NCBI RefSeq assembly: GCF_017562075.2
Contig: NC_054082.1
Span: 43,051,797-43,115,796, forward strand
Direction: 5' to 3'
Length of the DNA stretch: 64,000 nt
Source of the DNA: Anopheles merus
Lineage: Eukaryota; Arthropoda; Insecta; Diptera; Culicidae
How positions within the stretch are numbered: the first letter of the stretch is position 1; each line of letters begins with the position of its first letter. Below are positions 47,090 to 57,500 of the stretch, piece by piece. The notes beneath the pieces were generated by a model. That model did no database searches, was not told the DNA's origin, and saw only the letters and a list, made by a program, of their open reading frames with translations. Both the position numbers and the translations under genes were made by a program.

Positions 47090-49409
47090 ATGGATGGAAA
47101 GCCAGCTCCTCCGGCCGGCAGCGGTGGCGAGCTGTTCAGCTTGCCGGCTGGTCCGGCATCTTTGTGTTTCGACAAGAACGAATTCATGAAGGTATCTGCT
47201 GCGCCTGCCAAGTTTTCCCCAAGTCTATGTTCCTGACCGTAGCTCAACTACGTTTGATACCTTCCCTAGAAAACATTCTCCGTCGATGAGTTCCTGCACG
47301 AGAACCGAAATGCCGGCAGTCTGGAGATCATTCGCGATGACCTGGGCCTCTACCTGAAGGTACTACGGTCGGCGATGATTGAGTTGATCAATCAGGATTA
47401 CGCCGATTTCGTAGACCTGTCCGCGAATCTTATCGGGCTGGACCAGCAGATCGACGCCATCGAGGGGCCGCTGCAGAAGCTGCGCACCGAGGTCGACCAG
47501 GTGAAAGGTGCCCTCGAAGCGAGCATGAGCGAAATTGCCAGCTGTCTCGAGCAGAAGAAGCTGCTGCGTTCGTACAAAAATCGCTCCAGAGCTTGGCCAG
47601 AGCGCAAGCTTCGCTGCACAAGCTCGAGGACATGCTGCTCGGCGATAGGAAGGACCAGATCGATGCCACCCTGCTGGAGCGAGCGGCACTGGAATCGATT
47701 CAGCTACAGTTTAACATCAAGTTCTGTCGCGACTTTCTGGACGACGGCAAGCAGCGTCTCGCGCAGGACCTCTGGAGCGAGCTGCTGGCCCGGCTGAAGG
47801 GTTACTTTCTGCGTGCGCTGGGCGAGCCGGAACCGAAGGAGCTGGAACGGTGTCTGCGCATCTACTGCACGCTGGACGAGTGCCGCACGGCGGAGGAAGT
47901 GTTTCGGGGCGAAATTGTTGCCCCGTTCATGAACCGCGCCATCTCGGAAAGCAGTCTGCAAAACTCGCCCCAGGGGTTAACCGGCATCTACAATCAGATT
48001 CTCGACTTTGTCTCGATGCGCATGAAGCAGCTGTGCCAGCTGACGAAGCGCAACGGCAAAGTGAAAGGCTACAACTTTATCGTGAACAGCTTCTGGGCCG
48101 AGGTCGAGCGACGCATGGAGACGAACATGTCGTCGATCTTTGCGCCGGGCAATCCGGATGCCTTCTATCAGAAGTACAAGTGTACGCTCGAGTTCCTGGA
48201 GCGCATCGAGCTGATCATTGACGATGCGGACGACGTGGCGCAGTTCAAGGCGCACGCGCAGTACCGTAGCTTTCAGCTGCGCTGGAACCTGCCGGTGTAC
48301 TTCCAGATCCGATTCCAGGAGATCGGCGCCGAGCTGGAGGCGTGCTGCAGCGAATCCGCTTCACGCCAGGTGGCCTCCAGCATATCCGCATCACAGTTTA
48401 ATGTAGCGCAATTTTCCGCCGCCCTGACGGCCATTTCCCGCTGCTGGCAGGATGGTGTGTTTCTGCCGCAGCTGTTCCATCGGTTCCTTAAGCTCACGCT
48501 GCAGATTCTCGCGCGGCTAAGCGTGTGGTGTGGAGAAGCCTTCCGACCGGACGGAGCAAGCCAAGAGACGGCCAACGGTGCTCCGGAGGGGCAGACGGAG
48601 CGCATCCGCTTTCTGGTGGCGCTGTACTCTGATCTGCGAAATATCGAGCTGAAAGTTCCGTCAATAGTGAACCTGATCGTGGAGAAAAGCCCACTGTCTG
48701 GGGTGTCTCGCGGCGAGCTGGAAGCGATAGTGGGCGAGAGCGGGACTGCATTCGGTGAGAGGCGCTCGCAGTTGCAGCAGCTGATTGTGCGAGAATTGAT
48801 CAGCGCCAGCATACCTCAGCTGCGGCAGGTAAGCGATATACCGCGCCTGTACCGGAAGACGAATCGCGACGTGCCGAGCCGTTGCTGTGCGTATGTGGAG
48901 CAGCTGCTTGCACCGGTGGATTCGTTTCGCAAGGGCTACAACTCGATGATAGGGGTCGAAGCGATGCGTGATTTTCAAATCGGTGTCTTCAACCACGTGA
49001 CAGTGCAGTAAGTGCCGATAAGACGGCGGTAACGCATTAGGCGGAACTTTTTATGAACATGTTTTTATTTTTTTATTTTCTTACCCAAAGATTCTACCAA
49101 GTAATCGACGAAGTGTTAACATCCGTCCAAAAGACGGAGGAATCGTTGCGACGGTTGAAAAATCTTCGCGACCGTTCGGGAACGAGCGCATCGTCGGCAG
49201 CGGTTGCGCCCAGCACGGATCGCACGGCACCCTCGGATGATGACAAAATTCGTCTGCAACTGCAGGCAGACGTGATGCACTTTGCTCGGTATGTGGAAGA
49301 CAAGGCACAGATCGGCCGCCAGAACGTGGACAAACTGCCCCAACTGGTCCAGCTGGTAGAGGACGCCATTAAGGGACGACCATTTGCCATCGAGCAGACG
49401 CAGCCGTAG
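47090..49409 (+). CDS. COG2: Conserved oligomeric Golgi complex subunit 2 (one frameshift)
   Basis: Family role: lobe-A subunit of the COG tethering complex on the Golgi, needed for retrograde vesicle traffic. Exons: 47090-47191, 47270-49007, 49091-49409. The start encodes MDGKPAPPAGSGGELFSLPA and soon the family signature LCFDKNEFMK. Other conserved blocks are MIELINQDYADFVDLSANLI, KCTLEFLERIELI, WNLPVYFQIRFQEIGAELEA, RLYRKTNRDVPS and DDDKIRLQLQADV. Length would be 719 residues (human 738). Oddity: the large exon changes frame at the five-A run 47576-47580, just after LLRSYK. One more A would restore KSLQSLARAQASLHKLEDML and also the correct phase for the last exon. As written, the frame stops at 47795-47797. 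The conserved frame continues for over 1.4 kb, so this looks like a homopolymer error, not decay. A poly(A) signal lies at 49522-49527. Confidence 0.92.
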
Positions 49410-49521
49410 TTGCCTTGTTATGTCCTTTCGCTATTTCGACACACTCCTTCCCTATTTCACCCGTTACCCAAAGAGAGTGCATCATTGGGTCGTCAAAAAT
49501 GTTTCGGCTCATAGTCAAATG

Positions 49522-49527
49522 AATAAA
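49522..49527 (+). terminator. Poly(A) signal of COG2
   Basis: AATAAA 113 nt after the COG2 stop and only 34 nt before the end of the oppositely oriented DNAJC17 coding region, so the two 3' UTRs probably overlap. Confidence 0.7.
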
Positions 49528-49560
49528 ACAACCACCACGCATTATAAACAACAAAATCCG

Positions 49561-50570
49561 CTAGTGTGTCGTTGTTTCGCCTTCCGCTTCAGCCTCTTCC
49601 TTCATCATCTGTTCAATCAGTCGCTTCCGTTCTTCGGCTTGTCGCAGCTGCCTTAGCACCAGACTTTCGTAATCCCGCTCCGTGATGGTACTGCCACCGG
49701 ATGCCGTCGCTTTAGCTTTTCCCTTCGTCGGCGCCTCTCCAACCCATTCGAGCGTGCACGGATTGTCCAGCCGGCCCTTCTCGAACGTTACCGCCATTTC
49801 GGCGGCGTCTTTCGCTCGGAACTCTACCAGCGCGCTGCCGTTCTTGCGCGGGCTCATAACGAGCGCATTCAAATCGCCATATTTGCTAAGAAACTTGCGT
49901 AGAACGTCCTCCGTGTAGCCTCCATTCGCTGCATCGCCCCGGTCCGCCTTCCAGCGTATTTTTATCCTATGCTGCGCTGGATCCCAACTCGGTGCGGTCG
50001 CCGTTTGCATCATGCGCAGCTCCTCCTGCAGCTGGCGGCGCATCAGCTCCTGCTCTTCCTGGATCAGCTTGGAGCCCTCCTTGCGCAGCCGCTCGAATTC
50101 CTCCTGGAACAGCTCCTCGGGGGTTTTGCTGCTGGCCGTTTTGTAGCCCCCGGAGGCCGCTTCCTTTGCTTGCCTTTCGCGCTCTTCGAGATCCGCTTTC
50201 AGCTTCTGTCGCTTGCTGTCCAGCTGCTTTGTCCGCAGCTGTGCGGCCTTCTTTGCGTTTAGCAACCGATCGTACGCCGCACGGGCCGAAACGTCCATCA
50301 GTATTTCCAGCGCCTTCGAAAGCTCTTGGAAGAGCTGGGCCGCCTTCGGGTTGTCGGGATTTTTGTCCGGATGGCATTGTAGGGCTTTTTTGCGGTACGC
50401 TTTGCGGATCTGTTTGCGAAAAAGAACGATTATGGTGCGATTAGCAGAATGGAGTGATGCCGGCATCACGGCGGTTTGCGCGCTTTCGGTACCTCTTGCT
50501 CTGTTGCCGCGATGTCCACCTCCAGTAGGCCGTAGATGTCGATATCGCTAAACTTTTTCACGTCCACCAT
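49561..50570 (-). CDS. DNAJC17: DNAJC17 (J-domain plus RRM co-chaperone)
   Basis: Family role: nuclear Hsp40 co-chaperone associated with the spliceosome. Two minus-strand exons, 50570-50493 and 50409-49561, with an 83-nt intron; 308 residues plus TAG (human 304). The start gives MVDVKKFSDIDIYGLLEVDI. The J domain is residues 1-75 with the HPD motif at 39-41 in ALQCHPDKNPDNPKAAQLFQ. A charged coiled-coil follows at about 90-165 (KADLEERERQAKEA, EELFQEEFERLRKEGSKLIQ). The RRM runs from about 175 to 250, with RIKIRWK as its first strand and ALVEFRAKDAAEMAV as the RNP1-like part. The C-terminus is Glu-rich. The gene is 151 bp tail-to-tail from COG2 and 469 bp head-to-head from PSMG2. Confidence 0.95.
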
Positions 50571-51039
50571 GGTTAGTGATTAGAAATGTGCTCTTGGCAG
50601 GACTGTATCGTGTTTTATCATACACACTACGAGCAACACTTTCGTCTGCAAATAAAAAACTCGCAAGCCGTCGGACGAAAACAAAAATGTAAATAAATCT
50701 GCTTCGTGCCATAAAAATGTGTATAGCCTCTAGTTCAGAGCTTCAACTGTAATTCACTTCGCGTTGTCCTTGAACTGAATCCAACAAATCTATGGACAGT
50801 TTATGGCAAGTACAAAACTCAAGCCAGCTTCACTTGATGTTTGATTCAAAAAAGCGCTTCATTTTGTTTTGTTTTCCACTGTGAAGCGTTTAGCTGTCAG
50901 TTTGTGTGTTCCCCAGCCGGTGCAGAAGCAATAGCAAAACAAAACAGTCGACTCATTGCCTTGTCTTATTCAAATTGTCCCGGGCCACAGTGAAGTTAGT
51001 GTGCGGTTTTCCCCCGTTTTCCACAACCAAACCAGCGTC
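50571..51039. promoter_or_regulatory. Bidirectional promoter region DNAJC17/PSMG2
   Basis: 469 bp between two divergent start codons, with no coding frame. It must serve both 5' UTRs. No TATA box is evident at a suitable place, in keeping with a housekeeping-type bidirectional promoter. This is inference from arrangement. Confidence 0.6.
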
Positions 51040-51771
51040 ATGTTTTCCTTCAAGCGAGAGATCGACTTCACCGGCTACAGCTTTATTGTGCCCTCGATCA
51101 GCGTGGGCAACGTGCCGCAGCTCGCAGCCGATGCCGTGATCGAGACGCTCCAGCTAGAACCGATCGGTCTGCTTTGGTCCCCGGCCCTGGTGCCGATCGT
51201 CGGTGCGCCAGCGTTTGAGCACACGGGCGGTAGCGATGCGATAACCACCACGGCCGAGTTGTACGTTTCGCAGGAGAAGAAACTACTGGTGCTGCAGCTC
51301 CGGGCGCCGCTGGTCGGCCCGCTCCGCCAAACCTTCCTGGATGAGCTGGGCGATTTCGTGCGCGATGGGAAATTCTCGCAAGCCATCCTTCTGTCCAGCT
51401 GCTTCTCGCACGAAAAGTTCGACATCCGCACCGGACCGTTCCGGTACGTCGCGAACGAGCTGTACGAAGCGCAGTCGCCGGATGCGGCCCACCTGAAGGA
51501 CGACCGTTGGACAAAGCATAGCGGCGGCGTCATCCACGGGGGAGGTTTCGCCTCGAAGCTGCTGGACGCGCTTACCGCGCGCCAGGTGCCGGCAGTCGTT
51601 TTCTTCATGTACGTATCCGAGGGCGACAACACGGCGGAAGGATTGATGCTGGCCCGCATGTTGAATGCGATCAGCGGCGAGCGTTTGCTGGCGTCCGAGC
51701 GGAACGACTTCCGATGGCCCAGCTCGTGGAAGCATCTGTTCGGCACAGCCCATCCAAGAACGTTGTATTGA
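51040..51771 (+). CDS. PSMG2: Proteasome assembly chaperone 2 (PSMG2/PAC2)
   Basis: Family role: partners PSMG1 to build the alpha ring of the 20S proteasome. A single-exon gene of 243 residues plus TGA (human 264). Chosen start MFSFKREIDFTGYSFIVPSI corresponds to the family N-terminus (short lead, then the first strand and SVGNVPQLAADAVIETL). Further conserved parts are LLWSPALVPIVGAPAF, VLQLRAPL, ILLSSCFSHEK and VVFFMYVSEGDNTAEGLMLA near the C-terminus. The closing WPSSWKHLFG matches the terminal PSMG2 motif. AATAAA at 51876-51881 lies 105 nt after the stop. The gene converges with wge. Confidence 0.94.
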   Translation: MFSFKREIDFTGYSFIVPSISVGNVPQLAADAVIETLQLEPIGLLWSPALVPIVGAPAFEHTGGSDAITTTAELYVSQEKKLLVLQLRAPLVGPLRQTFLDELGDFVRDGKFSQAILLSSCFSHEKFDIRTGPFRYVANELYEAQSPDAAHLKDDRWTKHSGGVIHGGGFASKLLDALTARQVPAVVFFMYVSEGDNTAEGLMLARMLNAISGERLLASERNDFRWPSSWKHLFGTAHPRTLY

Positions 51772-51875
51772 GGTGGCGGTGGCCCGATCGGTTCACGATG
51801 AAGCTGAAGCATTCGTTTTAAAATTACTGTACAATATGGGTGGCGTACTGGGGCGTGATTACTCTGTGGTGAACA

Positions 51876-51881
51876 AATAAA
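51876..51881 (+). terminator. Poly(A) signal of PSMG2
   Basis: Canonical AATAAA, 105 nt beyond the PSMG2 stop codon. Confidence 0.7.
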
Positions 51882-54583
51882 GAAGCATCGATGCATGTAT
51901 ATCTCTACAAGAGAGAAGTTGGAGCTAAAATCGTTCATTGCAGGTTTTCGGATACTCAAGCCAAAAGCAGTCACACACACCCAAACAGCCATTCAATTCA
52001 TTTTTGTAGAATAAAAAATCTTATTGCATGTTTCGCGAAAGACGTTACATCTAATCGAACGTTGATCAGACACGACACGACACGTGGTCGCCTTGTTGCT
52101 TTTCCTCTCATGGTAGCTAGCTTCCCAACTAACTGTCGCTTTTGCTCGTTTGTTTGCTTGTTTGTTTGCTTGTTCTTCACAACTAATATGTTACAAAAAA
52201 ACAGAAGTCCACCCCTACCACACTACAGCCCAGTGGTGGTGGTGGTGGTTGCACTAAACAGGGAGCTGCTGCCGGTTTGGCGCATACTGAATAGAGCCGC
52301 ATTTTGAATCAACTTCTTATACTCGAAAGGAAAGCTCGTGATCGGTGTTTTAAACGATATGCACTGTGCACCTGTTTGGGCATCAGTGGGGTGTTTACAC
52401 ATGACACAGATGGCTGCATCTTAGAGAATTAGTCCCGATGCGCTCCCTTGTGGGCTTGACGTTCGGGTTGGTGAAATATTTACACTTACTACATAATGCA
52501 CAGAGTAGTGAAAGGTAAGAAAGGTTTAGAAAAAAAAAAAACAGTTGCTAATGTACAGAAACTTATATACAAATTCAACATATTCAACAGCGACGCGCTT
52601 CTCGGCTCGTGCCGTTGAACAATGCTTACGTACATCTCCCGCGGAAACTCCTTACGGAGACAGTGTCTGCCTTTTTAGGAACCGATTTGTTACGAATAAG
52701 GATTTGCTTGAGAGTGTTTTTCTTCTTCTTCTTCTTCTGTTTGCTTGTTAACAACATCTATAGTTGTGATTAATGATAGAGCGTCGCTAAACTATTGTAG
52801 AGAATGGTGGAATTATTTGCTGTGTCTATTTTATGCTATGGGCGTCACACGCGTGATCTCTCGGGAGGGAAAATGAAAATCGTGCTTCGTACTGTAGTTT
52901 CCCTTTTTTGTTCTTTTTTTCTTGTCCAATTTGTAACGGTTAACGATTTCTGATCTCTATTGGGCTTATTAACGATGTCATTTTTTGACTGATTGCAATA
53001 CTTCTTCATCTCGATTCCATTGCTACACACGGGCCTCTCCTTACTTTTATTGCACTTTGCATTTAGCAATCAATAGCCATGGCATGGCAAACAAATTTAA
53101 TTCATCTCTTCACTCTATACTGCTGCTTCCGAACTGGTTTTTGGTGGTATCAATTTTGCTTGTTACTTTCTTTTTTTCATCGTTTATATTAATCTGTTCA
53201 ACGAGTTTTAAACATTCTTTAAGGTTAATGTTTCTTCTTTTTTGTTGTTGTAGTTGTTGTTTCTTTTCTAAAAGTTTGTCATGTCTTTTTTCTTAACTTT
53301 TTGTTTCTGTTTTGTTATAAACTTGTATAGCAGAGGTAATTGTCAATTTCTCCAAAAAAGCTCTTCCGAAAACTTGTGTTACTTTTTTTTTAATTTCATG
53401 ATAATTTTATCTTTTTCCTTTATTTGTCTTTCATCCAAAAATATGTCGAAGCCGAAAACGTGTGTCTGTGTGTGTGTGTATGTGTGTGGTATGTCCGGAC
53501 ACGAAGAACACAAAATCACATCCATTGACTCCCCATTCCTCCGCCCTTCTTGCGCCGTATCACACAAAACACAAAACGTACATATCACCCGATAAATCTC
53601 CATCACGAGAGAGGCGTCGTGTCACCGTAAAATGTTAAGCTGTATATAAATATGCTGCTTGCAATGTGTAGAAAAATATACCCATCTTTGCTGGACACAC
53701 ACACTCTCTCTATCTCTACCTCTTCTCCACTGTAGTTCACCTTCAATCGCGACCTAATGCGCCCCGATTGTGTATGCAGATGTGTGTTGTTTGGGTGTGT
53801 GGGTTTTATTTTTTTAAATTTCCATTTCCAACGGTTACTGCGTCATGTGATTCAGTCGTTGCCATCGTATCGCTTCTGCACCGGTTAACCCGTTTCTTGG
53901 GGACGATTACTAAATAGACACTCAAACGCTACCTTCATTGATATATGTGTATGTGTGTGTATGCTGTAAAGAAGATCTCCCAGAGCGGGATGTATGCTGT
54001 CTCTCTCTCCGTGTTAACTCTATTTACATCCTTCTAACGATCACAACACAAGCACACCGGACGTGGCACACCGGACAGGAAGTTTTGTTAATGAATAAAT
54101 AATTGCCACAAAAATACGCGGCCAACTACGACGACGACGACCGAGTCCTGCTTCCCAGTCCATCATCGCATCCCGCGGCCCAACCTAATGCCCTATGGCC
54201 TAGACTTAATTAGCCTATACGGCTTAAAACTACGCGAAATATTGTACATACATCGATATACAGAGTGCACGCTTCTCGGAGCGATATGCCACGAGTTGGT
54301 GCGATGATCTAACTCTACCTCCTACTCTAACACCTCTTAAGCTACACGCGGACTTATGGACACTTTTGTAAAGTGACTGGCTCTAGGATTGATTTGTATG
54401 GTTTAGCGTTTGTTGCATTTCCGTTTCTCTGTTTTGCATTTTCTCTGTTGCTGCCTGCTCTTGTAGAGCATTAATGTACATGATTTCACTCTCTCTTTTT
54501 CTCTCTTTCACTCCCTCTCACTCTCTCCCAGTGTGTTAGCACTGATTTACACAACGCCGGATGTGCGCGGGGATGAGCACTGT
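51882..54583 (-). other. Probable long 3' UTR of wge and PSMG2/wge intergenic DNA
   Basis: About 2.7 kb without a conserved coding frame between two converging genes. Several minus-strand AATAAA sequences (TTTATT on plus, e.g. near 53046, 53420 and 53804) could end the wge transcript. The stretch is rich in T and in short repeats: TTC near 52722-52739 and GT near 53459-53490. The exact 3' end cannot be determined from sequence. Confidence 0.45.
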
Positions 54584-57500
54584 TCAAGCAGAAACAACAC
54601 TGTGGACAACGTGATTGCTTGCTTTGGTGTTGTTGCCGTTGCCGTTGCTGCTGCTGCTGCTGCCGTTGTTGTTAGGCGGTGACTTGGATGTTGCTAGCCC
54701 TGCAGTTGACGCGCTCGGCGTCATGGAAGCAGCCGCCGCCGCCGCCGCCGTTGTCGACGTCGTCGTTACCCACCTTTCGTTTGGCGGCAACACTTCGATT
54801 TCGGGCTGCATTTTGATTGTCCTCACCGTCGGATCGTAATAGCCGGCCAGATAGTACGTGTCGTTGTTGTCGTAGATCGCGGTGTACTGCTTCGGATCGG
54901 CACCGAACTTGGCGGTGTACTCCCGCAGGCCCAGCACCTCACACTTGTGCGAGATCGTCTGCACGTCGTTTTCGTCCTCGTGTGGCGACTGAAACAGAGC
55001 GCCCTGTCATAGAGCGGCCGCGAAAAAAGGGGAACAAACATCAAAGGTTAGAGACCCTGCGGCACAGTTTTGCTGCGGCAACACGGGGACTTACCGGGTA
55101 CTTCAGGTTGGGGCAGTCCTGCGTCTCCTCGGGATGGTAGAACCACTTGACGCGCACCACCATGTTGTTGGTGGACGTTTCCCACATCGATTCAATGTGC
55201 CCGATGTAGGGCCGGTCGGGCCGCCCCGTCGAGAGGAATACGGCCGAGTCGCCCACCTGAAAGAGAACGGCGAAAAGGCGGTCAGTGCCCAACTCCGCAA
55301 GGCAGAAGCATGGGGACGGCTTACCGAAATCGTTTCCTTGCCCCGTTGGATGGATTTGTAGAACTGCTTCTTGACGCGACCGGTCGACCGCCGGTAGCCC
55401 TTGCCGCACCAGGCCCACAGCTGACGGGCGGGCAGGAAGGCAGCGATTTTGCTGCCATTTTGTTCGGTGCACGGTTTCCGCTCCGTCGCCGAGCCTTTCT
55501 TCTGCTGCGGTTGCTGTGGGGGGTGGAGAGGAAGAACAGGACACACAAAAACGAACGGATGAGTTGCAGGTGTCGACAAACGAATCTGAATCCCCAAACT
55601 TACATAATACGATCCGGAGCTTTCGGTGACGGACGAGCTGACCTCCTCCTCCGTCAGCGTGCCGTCCTTCTCGGCCGCCGGCGTGCGGGCGACGACACTG
55701 CCCTCGGCCCGCTGCACTGCCGGCCGCGGGCTAAACTGGCCGGCCGTCTGGGACGCACTGTCGCCCTGCGAGATGTCGTCGTCCATCGAGCCGGAGCCGG
55801 CCTCGACGGTGGCACCCTCCTCGGGCGAGGACGGTGCCACCAGCACCGCGTCCCGGTGGTGCTTCTTGTGCTTTCGTCGCTTTTTGTGCTTCCGATGCTT
55901 GCAGAACTCGTCGTAGCACTTCGATTTGGACTTTTTGTGCTTGTGCACGGTGGTGGTGGTGGTTCCACCGGCCGCCGCCAGTTCCGCATTGTTCGCCGCC
56001 AGACGACGCAGCTTGTCTTTGCGTATCTTCTTCAGCCGGCGGCGCTCTTCCCGGTACGCCTCACCATGCAGCCGCTTTTCGGCCCGTTCCGTCGTCAGCG
56101 CGAAGCTGTTGATGGACGAGCCGCCGGTACCGAGCGGTGAGGAGATCATCGGTGTAACGGTGGCCGTCAGCGGCGTGCCGGACGACGGTTGGATATGTGG
56201 CACTGGTGGATGACCGACGATGGTCTGTTGCTGTGGCTGGTGCTGTTGCTGCTGTTGCTGCTGCTGTTGTTGCTGTTGCTGTTGCGGCACCATCGAGGCT
56301 GGCCCGAGCGTTCCGAGCTGGGGGCACGGTTCGGAATGGCTCGGTTGGCGCTTACGCTTGCCTAGCGATAAAAGAGGATTGGGATCGTATTCTGGAGTGT
56401 TGTTCGTATTGATCGGTTCGTTTTTTTGGTTTTTGGTTTTTTTGTGTGTGTGTGTTGGCGATTTTTTCAACAAAAAAAACGAGGTGGGGGGAAATACGTT
56501 GTTGTTGTTGTTGTGGGCGTCGATGTTGTCGCGTTATTGTTGGGTTGTTGGTTCACACATACACAAACACACACGCACGCAACAAACGGGTACAACGGGG
56601 ACACACGCACACACAAACACGATTTGTCATGGCGGTGGTGGTAGTAGTTGTCGAGGAGGTGGTGGTGGTAGTATGGCACGCAGAGGTGGTTGCAGGTTGT
56701 TTGGTTGGTTGGTTGGTTGGTTGGTTGGTTGGTTGGTTGAAAACGCAAAAAACCCGAGAAAAAGAAAAAAGGAAACAATGTAAAACATAAAACTTAAAAA
56801 CATAACCAAACGCATATTTCTCCGCTCAACACTCCGCAACATAGAAACGGTCTTTAAACGGGGGGAGGGCGCGCAAGGGGGAAATTGGGAAGGTGAGTGG
56901 GGGAAGCAGGAAGAGAAAGAAATAGAGAGAGAAACAGAGAGACACGGTGAGATGACACAAAAGAGTGATGGAGAGGACTGCAGGGGTTGTGCAGCTTCAA
57001 ACTGAAGAATGTTCTCTTTTTTTAAGGAAACGAAATACAACGTCCGATGTCATATCACACACCACGTGTCTCAGAGGAGTAGTAGTAGTAGTGGTAGGCC
57101 GGGCGGTAGAACATTCTAGTAATGGGAAAAATCAAGTTTTTGACAGAATCGATTCCAACTAGATCCGAAGTTTTCTGGAATCGATTTCGGATCGGTAGGT
57201 TCGGATCAGTTTCCGAAATCGATTACGGAATTGAAACCGAAATCGGCTCTGGGATCGGCTCCGGAATCAGCTCCAGAATCGGCTCTGGAATCGGCACCGG
57301 AATCGGAATCAGTATCGGTTTCGGAATCGGAACCGGAATCGGAACCAGAATCGGCTTCGGAATCGGAAATCAGAATCGGCTTCGAGATCGGAGTCGGTTT
57401 CGGCATCTCCATAAGAATAGGCGTTTTGGCCAAATGATACTACGCATTGGTTGTTGTAAAGAATCCAAACTTACTTGTAAACGATCCATTCTCATGGAGA

